Assembly: GCA_949825025.1 (NCBI GenBank)
Contig: OX463781.1
Location: 48,992,317 to 49,056,316 of the forward strand
DNA: 64,000 nt
Source: Siphlonurus alternatus
Taxonomy: Eukaryota; Arthropoda; Insecta; Ephemeroptera; Siphlonuridae
Direction of reading: 5' to 3'
The position numbers and the translations under genes were made by a program. Shown one piece after another: positions 40,193-52,054 of the stretch (position 1 is its first letter; each line of letters opens with the position of its first letter). The notes under the pieces were generated by a model. The model searched no databases, was not told the origin of the DNA, and saw only the letters and a program-made list of their open reading frames with translations.

Positions 40193-41010
40193 TTAAAAAT
40201 TCACCAGCTTATTTTTATATAGTTATTATATATTTAATTATTCTTATATATGAACTTTATATTTATAAAACAGGAAAACAAGTTCAATTTTTGTAAATCC
40301 CATTTGATATGAAAAAGGCTTACTTTTTTATAACGCGGATTATATAAAATATAAGTATTAATCCATTTAGTTTGGTGTTGATCAGCTGTGAAGCGAGGTA
40401 ATCCGCGCGTCACATTTGCTATGCATGGAACTGGAGTCGCCTCTTCTTCACATCCTTTAATTAGCATACAAATTGGCCGTTACAATATCGAGATGTCCTA
40501 CCTCACATCGTTTCGTATCGTGGAAATAACAGCGCAAATAAACCTCTTTATAATCACAAACTTTTATTGGAATTGTACTTGTGATTGTATGTTTATTATA
40601 TAATCGTATTGAGAGCGCTTGTTTTTTTTTAAAAACAGGAAAAACATTTTAAAAATATTACTTGTTTTATGAACTCTTGCGACAAAAAAGTTTTACTATA
40701 TTTGTTTAATAAAATTATATGATATTTTTTTTATGTATTTTAATGTTTATTATTCAATTGATCTATAATAGAGGTTATTTTTTAAGTAATTAAATGTCAA
40801 CACATGCATACTAAAAGTATGTATTTTTTAAAATTTATATCGACATACTGCATGCATGTTTTATATGGAGTGCCCTTTGGCAATGTTATAATATTATTAA
40901 AAGTTAACATGCCTCTGTACGTTTTGTTAGTATAAATAAGCTAATTATATTGACTTTTATCACAAATTATTTAACATTTTGTTTTGTTTTAAAACTGTAG
41001 ATTTAATTAT

Positions 41011-41038
41011 GTTTGTTTTTCTTTTGTTGCAGGTAAGA
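41011..41038 (+). promoter_or_regulatory. Candidate recursive (ratchet) splice site 1
   Basis: A long pyrimidine tract (GTTTGTTTTTCTTTTGTTGC, 41011-41030) runs into AG (41031-41032). It is followed with no exon by GTAAGA (41033-41038), so TTGCAG|GTAAGA is a strong 3' splice site fused to a strong 5' splice site. This is the defining layout of recursive splice sites known in long insect introns (for example Drosophila Ubx). It lies 19.3 kb into the presumed intron that starts at 21716. The alternative is an ordinary terminal exon starting at 41033. Joined to the phase-1 donor at 21715, it would encode Gly-Lys-Arg-Asp-Tyr-Thr then a stop, with AATAAA at 41304-41309. Confidence 0.5.
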
Positions 41039-41040
41039 GG

Positions 41041-43107
41041 GACTATACATAACACAGAAATGAAAAGGTATTTTGTATCACAGACGTTGCAAGCCAAGAA
41101 GGACAGATCATTTCGACCTGCAGCTGTCCCGGACAATCACGGAGGGAGACTATAAAACACCCCTCATAGTTTCCAGCTATATTGTAGTTCGCCATCAATG
41201 TCATGTGCTCTTTGTTACAGTTTTTTATATAACTTTTTATTTGTAGCCATGATACTCAAAAACACAATAATAGCATCCTTATTTTACCGTCAAAAAGATG
41301 ATAAATAAAAGATTCTAGGGTTACACGTCAATCAGTTTTATTTTTCTATAGTAAAAAGTTTACGATTGTTTTAATTAAACTGCAAATTCATGATTTTATT
41401 AAGAAAATAAGTAAATTAGCACAGTCGCATTTTTATGATATCCTCGCCAGCAGACATTTTTTGCCACGGCTGCAGCGACCAAAGACGTAGCTCGGGTACA
41501 AGCTCGTGGTCACATCACTGTAATCCCGCATGATCCAAGCTGCGGTGACCACTGTGGTTCACCACTACTCCAGTCAATGGCAGCTTGGCGTTATTGCAGT
41601 CTTGTGTATTAGATATGTGACCGCCATCACACAGCCCGGTGTCATCAACATACAAATGTTGACAATCTAAACAAATCGAGCATGTCAAAAACCTTTACCA
41701 ATCATTTTTTATTCAAAGGGTAAATATAAACAATGCATGACAATAGTACAAACAGAATGCTGTACTCGATCCGTCATTTTAATCAAGTTTTATTTATATT
41801 TCATATGTGGTGATGACGGGACAAAATATTTATATGTACTTGACAATAAAAAGGATTTTAATTTATTTATATATCGAACATTACTCATTCAAAATGGCTA
41901 TTATAAATAATATATTTAATTGATTTATTTTTACCCACGCTGGTTCCACCGACTCGTGCAAATGACGTATCTCGAGATCCTCATATGTCACGGTGTAACA
42001 ATGCAAAGAGAGCGTGCGTGTGAAATGAAGTGGGCAATGTCGCCAACAATCGCTCATTGTTGTCAAACAATCGAGGGAAGACAATCGACGTAATCCCTGC
42101 AGTGTTTGTTTCAATTTCCTCGCGGGCCTCCACTCTGCAATCAACGTCGATCTCGCTACTTGTGTAATAATTATGTTAATGACTCCATTAGTCTCCAGTT
42201 CAATAATTAACAATGCAAAGGAACTAATTAAGAAAATGCTTACGTACCTACGAGTAAATTTTAACAAAATTATTTTTATATTACTTGCGGCGGGGTTAAT
42301 TATTTGACGTTACTCAAAATGTTAAGTTTTCTAATTTTATTTTACATTCAGTTATTTTTCAATGTTGCGATGGATCTCACGATCCTGTCTGAGAGTACTG
42401 ACTGTTGACTCTCTCCCGGCGAGGGGGCGACTAATAAATTGGGATTACTGCAGTCTCCTCCTTATCCTAAACTAACAATCGAAGTCTGTGAGGGGGACTG
42501 CCAATCACTCTCCCCCGCTCCCAGATTTATGTATCTCCATTGTCTTGCTTGATGTGAACATTCATTCGCATGGCGATGATTTGCATATTTCAGATAAATT
42601 TCGTTGTTTTAATAGTTTCCTCACTTCCATGCAATTGATTAGTAAATATATTTCGTTAAAGAAAAATGTATCTCTTCAATTGATTGCCTGGGTTGGCACT
42701 AAGTAAATTTACATGCACTATTACACGCCCTTTAAAAGGTGTATTTGAAAGAGGCGGGGTCGTATTATATTATTTTGACTTTCTGCAGTGCAGTCAAAAG
42801 TTTTGTACCATTCAAAGTTCGCAATACTTCGGAACGTTTATATTTACACTTGGAAGGGAGAAATGTTGATAATGGACTGTATAGAAAGTGAACGCGATGA
42901 ATTGCAGTCATTACCAGCCGGGGGAGTACCTCGCCATTCAAACTTTCCTGCAGGGGTGTACCAGCGTACTATTAAATTCTCAGCAAAGGGGAAATATTGC
43001 GATGAAAATCGGTCGTCTTGAGCTAGAGACAGCAATTCGACTTGTCCCGAGTGACTCCAAATATTACGTATCTAGTAGCTATAATATAGGTCTCTGTACT
43101 CTATGTA
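41041..43107. other. Putative intron segment with GC-rich blocks
   Basis: After the ratchet site, one frame (GTA at 41033 onward) stays open for 40 codons to TAA near 41153, and AATAAA follows at 41304-41309. A GC-rich block at about 41440-41640 has no open frame. The 128-codon minus-strand frame at 41881-42267 lacks any recognisable domain and is not called. Confidence 0.35.
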
Positions 43108-43335
43108 TGTAAATGCATATTCACATGGCGACAACGATAATGCATGCGACGCGATTTTGACGCAAATCCTATGCGGCGAGCGCATTCGCCAGGTTGCGGC
43201 GACGAATATCGCGTTAAATTCCGATTATGTTCTTTTTTTAATCGCCAAATATGGCTGCCAATGGATGTTACAGCAAACAGCAAGTGCCCATTATTCGCGT
43301 TGCATGATAAAAATCGCCATGTGAATCCACCTTAA
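43108..43335. mobile_element. TTAA-type inverted-repeat element, family A copy 2
   Basis: The left end ATTCACATGGCGA mirrors the right end TCGCCATGTGAATCCACC, followed by TTAA (43332-43335). The interior has GCGACGCGATTTTGACG, GCGGCGACGAATATCGCG and AAGTGCCCATTATTCGC, shared with the copy at 52.8 kb. Size about 225 bp, no coding capacity. TTAA ends suggest mobilisation by a piggyBac-like transposase, but the superfamily is inferred. Confidence 0.75.
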
Positions 43336-43725
43336 GGTAGAGATAACGCCGGTCAGCTGTTCGACGAAGTCCCCTTTATTAACATGTAAACCTTAGCAAA
43401 TTCACAAAAATTCTGAAATTTTTTGAGAGGCAGATATTACTTAAAGCCATAAAAAATTTTGAAAACAATTTAACGAGCCGATTTTATTTTAATTATACAT
43501 CAATTTTTTTAATTTTCAGCATAGGGCTTTCCCATGGAGAGCCAAACTGAAAACTTAATTAAAAAAAATCGCCTCGTTAAATTGTTTAGAAAATTTTTCT
43601 ATGGCTTTTAGGCACTAATATCTGCCTCTCAAAAAATTTTCAGAATTTTGTGAATTTGCTATGGTTTACATGATAATCAAAGAGGAACTACGTCGAACAG
43701 CTGATCGGCGTTATCTCTACCTTAA
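43332..43725. mobile_element. TTAA-flanked fold-back element, family B
   Basis: TTAA (43332-43335) then GGTAGAGATAACGCCGG at the left mirrors CGGCGTTATCTCTACC then TTAA (43722-43725) at the right. The arms extend inward through CAGCTGTTCGACG, GCAAATTCACAAAA and TGAGAGGCAGATATTA, giving a near-complete hairpin of about 386 bp. The TTAA duplication is exact. It starts at the TTAA that closes family A copy 2, so B inserted at that end. Confidence 0.85.
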
Positions 43726-44986
43726 ATCCATAAATGTACAAACTGTTTGTCTGAAAGCCTCCTTGATTCAGCGATGACACGTCACTGTACATAAAGGTGA
43801 TAAGTTTCATACAAATGAGCAAAAAGGGGAAACTTCTCGCCGTGTGGAAACAACATGCTCCCTCGGTGTTTGACCGCTTTTTACCTACATTGAAATACTG
43901 TACTCTCTGATTTGACATAACTTTTTATTATTCAAATCTCACGTGGCTACAATAATTATTAATCATATAGATTGATTTTGTTTAACCAGTTAGTGAAATT
44001 TTATTTAATTACTTGTCACAATTTGAAATAATAATTGCAAATTTATAAATTTAATTTCAAATTTATCTTTGTTTCAAATGAAGGGCGGGAAAGTAAAATA
44101 TATTTTACGGTGGAAACAAACAGGAAAATGTGCTATAAATAATAAATATACAATATATTATATATTTTATATATATATATATAGTATATTGTATAAATAT
44201 ACAGGTTATACACTATGTACAGGATGTATGGTGACGCGTTTTTAACACAACTCTTGATTCTCCATTTAGTTGAAATATCCTCATTACCATGAAGCTGTAC
44301 TCAAATATATTTAATTAGTATGGAACTGCATTTCTCAGAACATAATAATTATAATGTTCAATTATTTCCGTATTGCATGATGCAAGAGATCCAATTATTC
44401 GCTAAAAGCCTGGCACAAGCATTAATATACTACGAGTATTTTATTTTTTTTTTATATTTTATAAATTATAATACGAACATATTTAAATACTGAAGTTAAT
44501 ATTTATACTTCATTGTATCATATAAACTAACAAAACCTAAAAACATTTCTATCTGCACCGACAATGACATCTGGCAGAAAAAGTAAACTGTTGGTGATTT
44601 ACTGCGCGATGTTTACCAAATTTAGCCACGACAACATTCATTAAAATGAAGTGTTTATTTTGAGTGTGTTGAAATTTGCGGAGGACACAAAACGTAAAGA
44701 ACCTCCTCAAGAAAGAGTTCTCGTCTGTTGACCGTCACCCTGTGCAATCTCCTCCTCCTCCCTGTGCTGGTTGATTATCTCCCACTGCACTATACTACAC
44801 ATGCGCAGATCGGTCGTAACATTCGTCGTATGGAGAAATTCCCCTTACCCCCCTAGAAATTTGAATTTAAAATGGGTAATATAGACATTTCCACCACTCC
44901 AAAATTTTTAACATTGTCCTTATGGAGACCCCCCCTCCTTCCCCCCGAAATTCGGTTCTGGATTCGTACCTGCTAACTTCAGGAAG
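43726..44986. other. AT-rich segment with a dyad of AT repeats
   Basis: It includes an AT-only inverted repeat at about 44145-44205 (AATATACAATATA mirrored by TATATTGTATAAATAT) and C-rich runs near 44925-44945. No gene seen. Confidence 0.45.
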
Positions 44987-45130
44987 TTACCCTCCATCGT
45001 ACCTGAACTTTTCAGAGGTACCTTCGTGGCTCACATATTCTTGAAGTGACTTGTAGTCTGCAATATCTGATATGAAGGGCTGGTGCAAGAGATCGAACCC
45101 TCCTCTATATTGTATGACTCGCACTGTGTA
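44987..45130 (-). other. Protein-like 47-codon open frame on the minus strand
   Basis: Read on the minus strand, codons from 45130 down to 44990 are open, with stops on both sides (TAA at 45133-45131 and 44989-44987) and no Met. The peptide includes GGFDLLHQPFISDIADYKSL and then QEYVSHEGTSEKFRYDGG, with unusually protein-like composition (Asp, Glu, Gly, Tyr, few Lys/Asn runs). Donor-like strings CAG|GTACGA and AAG|GTACCT lie inside it, and an AG (ACACAG) lies at the upstream edge. It may be an exon of an unrelated opposite-strand gene, a retroposed fragment, or chance. No family recognised. Confidence 0.25.
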
Positions 45131-48100
45131 TTACTTCAAAGATTGCTTCAATATTGAATTTGTTCGGAAAGAGTAAATAAAGTTTCAAATAGATTTTTTT
45201 TTCCTGTATTTCTTTTTTTATATATAAAAATATATATTTTACAATCTAAATTTTTTATTATATTATGTTATATATAAATTGCTTTTCTATTGAAAATAAA
45301 AATTTAGGAAAAATAAAAATGAATTCAATTTATATGCATACAACAACAATGATATACTTTGCTTCATTTACTGAATGTTTATTTAAATAATCGATTTTTT
45401 TTTTTTTACTGTTATGCTTATTTATATTCAGATCACAAATAGTTGAAGTACAAAAAATACTATAACGAGTTTAATCATTCCAATAAGCAAGCTTGACTTT
45501 TTATTTAGAATTTAGATTATTATATGTCGATAAGCATTGTTAAGCCAACAATAATAATATAATATGTACATCGATTGTTATGATGCAGCTCTCCCAATTA
45601 GCGAGCACCTCTGCAGCTGTATGCATATCTAGGGGGCTGCAAAGTCAACAGCCTAACGCGTGCTTCTCATCAGTATGCAACCAGTAAGCAGGCAGAACAA
45701 AGGAAGCTTATTGTCATGATATGTCTGCCGCTGTTTAATACACCTGTGACGTAACATGGTGCTTTTATTGTTATGTACTTAAATAACAATATGAATTTAC
45801 GATGTGTTATGATGAATGGGTTATATAATGTTATTATACTTGTTATATCAAATACTTAATCAAGCGTGTTATATAGTTCTAAATTTGATTTAAAACAATC
45901 AAATCAACTGTAATTAAATTAATAACTTTATCTTTGCGTTCTTTATTTATCGATATTTTTATATTTTAGAACAGTAATATTTGTTTGGAGAGGAATTTTT
46001 TGTCAAAAAGAATCGTCGATACAAAGAATTAAATAATATTTCTTTGATATATGTTTGCGTTCTTCTAGTAAATGCCATGGTTGTAATAAGGTTTCTGTTT
46101 TTACAAAATGTTTTTTTAGCATTATCGATACTTTAGCTCGAAGCAATCTCGTACATTAAAAACATATTTTTTTTATTTATTTTAATGAAAAAAATAACCT
46201 GTCAATAATGTCATTTCAATATTCTGAAATAGCAATTTCCTTCAAGAAATTTCTTTTTATTATTAAAAAAAAAAAAAAAAAAATACATCTCTCTCAAGAA
46301 TGCACTAGAGTGTAAAAATAAATTCGAATGGAGAGTTTTATAAATACATTGAGTTGCATTAGAACTGAGTGTTGCATGGACTGTGCATTTGGCGTGCGGA
46401 TTTTTCTTGGAAGAAGTCATTGCACAAGATTGAGATGAGGGAGGGTTCTTTTAAAAAGGATGGAATAATATTATACACACACTCCAATTTACTAAATATC
46501 TGAACTGATTAACACTGAAACATATAGCCAGAGGAATATTGTATTATAATACAATAGGCTGCAAGGGGACGCCCTGCTTGTCTGGGAAGCATATACAACC
46601 ATTTTAGGATTATCAAGCCGCCCGCGCGAGAGCTAGACTAAACAGTCGAATCCGTCTGACCTAAATGAGAATTTAAATTTGTTTAATTCCGACATAAATT
46701 TGTGTGTACACAAAATTGTCTTCGTTAACTTTTAATGTTTCTCCTTTTAAACTTTTTGACCTAGAATTGTTTTTTTATATCGGAGGAGTGATTATAAATG
46801 TTGTACTTGCAGCTTCAAGTCTCATAGTATAATAATAATATTCAAAAGGAAAACAAAACAGCATGCTTGGTAAAGTCAAAGCTTGCTGAGGTCAATGGGT
46901 TTTACTCCGTCATCTCAGGACGTTCATATTCCGACTGAAACATCGATTTTTCTTGTTGTTAAACATATCTTTACTCCGGAGCCTGGGGAGGGGTATTTTT
47001 AGTGCACTATCCTGGAGCCAATCGACAGTCCATTACGTGACGTCACATCATTTCCTGGCTGCAGATAAGACGGAGAGGGGGCGTATCGCGGCTGTTTTCA
47101 CCCAAAGGAAATACGACGGGCAGTTCCTCTCCTTGCTTCGTACCTTCATCGTATGACATCTTATTTCCTTTACTATTAAATATGTCAACTACATAATTCA
47201 ATGGATTTCTGTTCTAATGTTGTATCATGTTACTGTGGTGCTACATTGTAGGAGGCTGTACAATGTAATCATGATGTGAAATACGACCCGCCCATCTGTC
47301 ACTGAACACAATGTGACGTCATACGTAAATTGCTAACATACTATCAAGCTAACAGCTGTTCGCCAGCGGTTACCACCCAAATCCCAAATATGCATAATTT
47401 TAAAACTTTTTAACCATTACGTGAACCAATTAATAAAACTCAAATGTGGTTCATATTTTAATACTATATATTTTTGTTGATTGTTTTTGTCACAAAATTT
47501 TGAAAGTGCTCTGATCTAAAAATCAAAATAATATATTCTGAGAAATTGTATACACTTAAATTTCACCAAACATTTTTGAAGAAATAAAATTCAATATTTC
47601 ATTATTTATACCTCACTATTTCAGAACATTTTAATCATGTAACTGTAATTGAGTGCCTTATGAAATATTGATTTTCAAAATACCTACATTGAAATATTGT
47701 GTTCTACAAAAGTTATCATGAATGGTCCACAGATAAATTTAACATGTTGTCTCTAAACGTTTGGCTCCATTAAGAGACAGCTGGTCGGAGATGTCTTAAT
47801 CCAGGCTGCAGCTGTTGTGAGCTGCCTGTCTTCTTATTTCACAGCCACGTAGCCTCCTAATCAGTAACATTGATGATGGCTGCATAACAATCCGTGGTGG
47901 CATTGACAGATCACTGCCGAGATGATTAGCTCCAACTGCACAGGTCAAGCTGCACTTGATTGATGCACTTCAGCCGGGGTGAATAATAATGCATCATCAA
48001 CACTCGGCGTTAGTTATGACCCCGGCCGTGCGCGGCGTTACTGTGGTCCTCGTGCGGGTCAACGTGTGCTGACGTGCACTAATCTCTCTCTCCCCCCCCC

Positions 48101-49209
48101 CCTCCGTGTCAGGCAGTGTAATTTGCCTCACTAGAGTGTAAATTAGATCAGTAAATGAGGCCGTTTCACGACTCAAATAAATGTACATTGTGCGGCTCAC
48201 TGATGTATATTGTTGTTTAAACACATTTAGGCCCCGTCAACAAAATCAGCTGGATGTACTTCCATTACATCTACTTAGTTATTTGTGAATTATTTCACGT
48301 ATACGTTATTTAATTATATAATGACTTATTAGACTGTTTAGTGTAGACTCGGTTGGTGTATCGTGATAACACTATAGGACATGAGAATTCCATTATATAA
48401 AAAGTTTTAAAATTTTAATATATTTTTATGGCGTCAATAAAAATATTTTATAATGTAGTGAATCACGCATTGATGATGTTCTACAAATGCTGCTGCTTTT
48501 ATTGCCTATTAATAATTTAACAGACAGCAATTGAATTAAAACATGGGTAGTATTAAATACAAATTATGTAACATTAATTATTAAATACAAACATTGCGTT
48601 TTAGCGTCAATTTTTATCTTTTAAGCACCTTTTTTCTTTTCTATGCAACTTTCGACAGTTTTTATATTATGCAATAATAATACAAAAATGAGTGATTACA
48701 GAATATTATATATTCATATAGCTAAATATTTTTAAGTAATAAATGCCAAAGCTGATATATACCAGTCTTTATATAAGTTCAAATTGTTTGAGCTTATAAT
48801 TGTACTTAATAAAGCATATTATTTTTATTATGTAATAGGCTATTCTTATGCCTTTTTAATTTTATGTAACGAAGCAATAATATTGCAATAAATCATAGTT
48901 GACATAAAAATGTAGACGGCACATGTTGCACTGACATAATATTGACTTTTAAATCTCGTCGAGTTTCATTTCATCTTGGTCAACCACAAAATATCTATGA
49001 CATTTTTAAATGAAATCAGTGAAATTTAAATGTTGTTATTAATGTACCTCATGTTAACAATTTATTTTTTTTCTTCGTCTCAAAATATTTATAATCATAT
49101 GGTTTAAAAAAAAGTTGCATGTTATATTATATATTAAATTGTTTAATTTTAGTTTCTGACGTGGGCCGTGTTTTCTGTACACCCAGTTGTTCGAAATAAA
49201 ATAAATGAA
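45131..49209. other. AT-rich putative intron segment
   Basis: An A-run at 46265-46283, TGACGTCA at 47038 and 47314, a GC-richer patch at about 46980-47130, and a conspicuous pyrimidine tract ending CCGTGTCAG at about 48112 that looks like an acceptor. The frames behind that acceptor close within ten codons, so no exon is called. Confidence 0.4.
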
Positions 49210-49240
49210 TGACGTCACGTGACCTGTGCCACGTGACGTG
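49210..49240. promoter_or_regulatory. CRE plus E-box dyad
   Basis: TGACGTCACGTGACC (49210-49224) fuses a perfect CRE octamer with a CACGTG E-box. Seven bases on, GCCACGTGACGTG (49228-49240) gives the inverted arrangement. The same 15-mer recurs exactly at 62265-62279. Such composites are candidate sites for bZIP and bHLH factors; binding is inferred. Confidence 0.4.
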
Positions 49241-51458
49241 TTTGTAATCGGCGCCAACTGCACGTCACTGTTGCTGCATTTAATCTCACCACTGTAATTG
49301 CAAATTTCAATCTCTCACCCCTTTATTTTACAAGTGGAATTTTGTTTATGTATATAGAGAGAGGAATTATTCCGGATTTAACCAATTAAAATGTCCATTA
49401 TCACACAAAACCATATTGAAATTAACTTATAAAAGAATTAGTACTAAATTATTTTATATTAATTTGTACGTGTGGTATTAAGAGATGAAAATAAAATAAA
49501 AATTATTGTATAGAATTTGTCACAAAAAATGGTTACATATATATTACATTTGAATAAATAATTAATATTTTCCATCGCTATAATATAATATACAAATATA
49601 TTTTGATTAACTTTATTATATCAATAAAGTAATTTATCTGCATTGAATGCTGCATGAAAATTTAATATAAAACAGTTGAGTGATGTAAATGCATTTTTTT
49701 TTCTATGTATACATAAATGTTTATTGGATACGTATAGTAAATTTTCATAAAGCATGATGTAATCATAGAGACTATAATAATTCAATATATTCTCTTGTAA
49801 TATTATTACAAAATTTGAAAAAAAAAAAAAACACGTATGTACCAATTCTTCACAAAAAACATTAGCTATTTTTTTTTAACGGATCGTAAAAATTTGCGAT
49901 GTAATTGAGACGTCATGTTTATAGTTCATTTTGCGGTTAACTGCGGCGCTGCGAACGCCCCCCTCCCCCTCAGGTACAGAGGTACACGGGTACTGCATCA
50001 ACAACTGGGCAGGTTTTTCGGGAGAATTTCTCCAGCCTTGTTTTATCGTTATAATTACGTTGAGTTACAATCTGATGTTAACAACGTACCAATACTCGAA
50101 ACTACTTTTTTTATAATCCATTACGTGAAATGGGATTGTATTTCACGTTACACGAGAATAACAATAAAATTTTGTTTTGAAAAATTTATACATAAGACAT
50201 GCTCTTCGTTTAGAGGTTTTAATTAAATTGGTTATTGAATAAATTATTTATTATTAATATGATTGATGCAGATTTTAATTAATTTTTAAGTGATTAATAA
50301 ACATGGCTAGAGAATTCGCACAATATTTGCATGATTTAAAGTAATTGAAAAAAAAATATTTTTTTTGTGATAATTGAAACTGTAATGAATTTTAAATGAC
50401 GATGTAGATTGCATGTATGTAGTAAAAAATATTTATGAATTTGTATAAATTTTTATATAAATTATAATTATTTATTTATACAAAAAACGAATATATGCAG
50501 AATAATTAGCTAAGAGGTTTAGCGTTAATTTAAATTTTATTGCATTTATTATCACATAGCATGTAAATAATTTTTTAAACCAACTGTGTTTTTTTTCATT
50601 ATGAATATTTCATTTTCTTTATAGAAACAAAGTTGTATCATTTTACTTGCTGGTGCAGCTGGGATTATAAAAAAAAAAAGACAAGTAAGTTTCATTTGCC
50701 TGGCAGTGTCATACCGTTATCATATCTTCATTTAAATAATTTACAGTGATAAAAATTAACATCTCGGTGCAGTGGTGTTGAATAATTGAAGAAGCAGCAA
50801 CTACTGAAACAGTGCGAGCCTCCTTATTTACTCTGCAATAAATATTTCACGGACAATAAATTAACGTCTCTTTGTTTTTGTGTTGCTTCTTGAACACTAA
50901 ATACTTTATGACCAATAAATTTGTAGACCAACTGATGCCACAACATGTGAAAGAAAATGCACTCTCTTCAACTCAACCGCATTGTCTATATATAGTAAAG
51001 TGTCAATGTTCTGACTAGAAACTTTCATAACTTATTAATTATAATTAATTAAATTCGCATTTAATTTAATTAATTAAATTGATGAAATTTTTTTAAAAAA
51101 ATTATGAATATGTATATAATTATACATCAATATTCAATAATAATTTAAAAATGTTTCAGTATCATTTTGACAGTATATAATATGTCACTTTTCTTATGTT
51201 AGAAAATATGCCAAAAGCAAGTGTATCTCAGTATACTCAAAATCTCGCTCTGTGTCACAGTGTAAATTTTACTTTCTGATTAATGCCATGTAATCAATTT
51301 AAATAATGTAATTCCCTCGAAAAGCAGCACCGAGTAGTCTTTTTATTCACATTTTGGCGTTTATTGCGAATTCTACCAAGTTTCAAAACTGACTTCCAAA
51401 AATAGAATGCCCAATACTTAACACTTCCGGCTACTTCCACATAAAACTCATTTAAATT
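49241..51458. other. AT-rich putative intron segment
   Basis: No exon, repeat copy or RNA gene recognised. Long stretches are almost pure A/T (about 50230-50600 and 51030-51180). Confidence 0.5.
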
Positions 51459-51576
51459 TGACTCGTCGTCTTGGAAAATTTTCCGCTTGCAGCCTTGTCA
51501 ATAACTATATTATCATGTGTTATTCTTACGGGACATGTTGACCAGAAAGGGAGATTTTCTGAGGCGATGACTGTGC
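51459..51576. mobile_element. Short fold-back element, family C copy 4
   Basis: The left arm CTCGTCGTCTTGGAAAATTT and GCAGCCTTGTC correspond to copies at 11.8, 22.9 and 31.2 kb. The right arm GGGAGATTTTCTGAGGCGATGACTG is more diverged. The shared middle GTGTTATTCTTACGGG with copy 2 confirms common descent. Confidence 0.7.
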
Positions 51577-52025
51577 ATCTGGCGTACATCATAATTATTA
51601 TTTATTGCGGGGAAAGCTTGGTTAAAACTGAGGGAATCATGAAAACCTCAATGACGATGGTCGGTAATTGCTGGAGAATCAATAACCTCTCGAATACAAC
51701 ACGAGTGAATGTTCGCAGCGTCTTGTAAAGTCAAATTTGCACCAGAGAATGATTTCTCCCCAATATTTTCCTCCAACTGGAGTCACCTTGTGATATATTT
51801 CCCCTGACAGAAGGCAATCCCAGACGTGTCACCTCCTTAGCTGCGATATTGCAGTACGTGCATATTAAATGTCCATGAATTATGTAATATCAGCGTGGCT
51901 TTAAAAAGTGAACCTTTATTTTGTCATGTCATAATATTTTAAAAGACTGAATTATTTAGTGATTTCGTTATTTAAAATTTATGAAATATTATAAATTTAT
52001 ACATTTTTATCAATATTTTCTATCT
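51577..52025. other. Putative intron segment before ratchet site 2
   Basis: Ordinary sequence with a mildly GC-rich part at 51640-51850. The 85-codon frame crossing it starts inside the family C element and is not a gene. Confidence 0.4.
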
Positions 52026-52054
52026 AATTATGTTCGTTCTGTTTACAGGTGAGC
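52026..52054 (+). promoter_or_regulatory. Candidate recursive (ratchet) splice site 2
   Basis: TATGTTCGTTCTGTTTAC leads into AG (52047-52048), immediately followed by GTGAGC (52049-52054). TTTACAG|GTGAGC again fuses a good 3' splice site to a usable 5' splice site. CTAAT (52024-52028) lies about 20 bases upstream in branch-point position, matching the fly branch consensus. Same strand as site 1 and 11.0 kb downstream of it. The donor half (GTGAGC) is weaker than at site 1. Confidence 0.4.

Noticed and set aside
41881..42267. 128-codon minus-strand frame
   Set aside because: No domain, no signal peptide, no splice signals in register; composition typical of chance frames.
48085..48120. Strong pyrimidine tract ending in CAG
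   Set aside because: No donor directly after it, and all three frames close within about ten codons.
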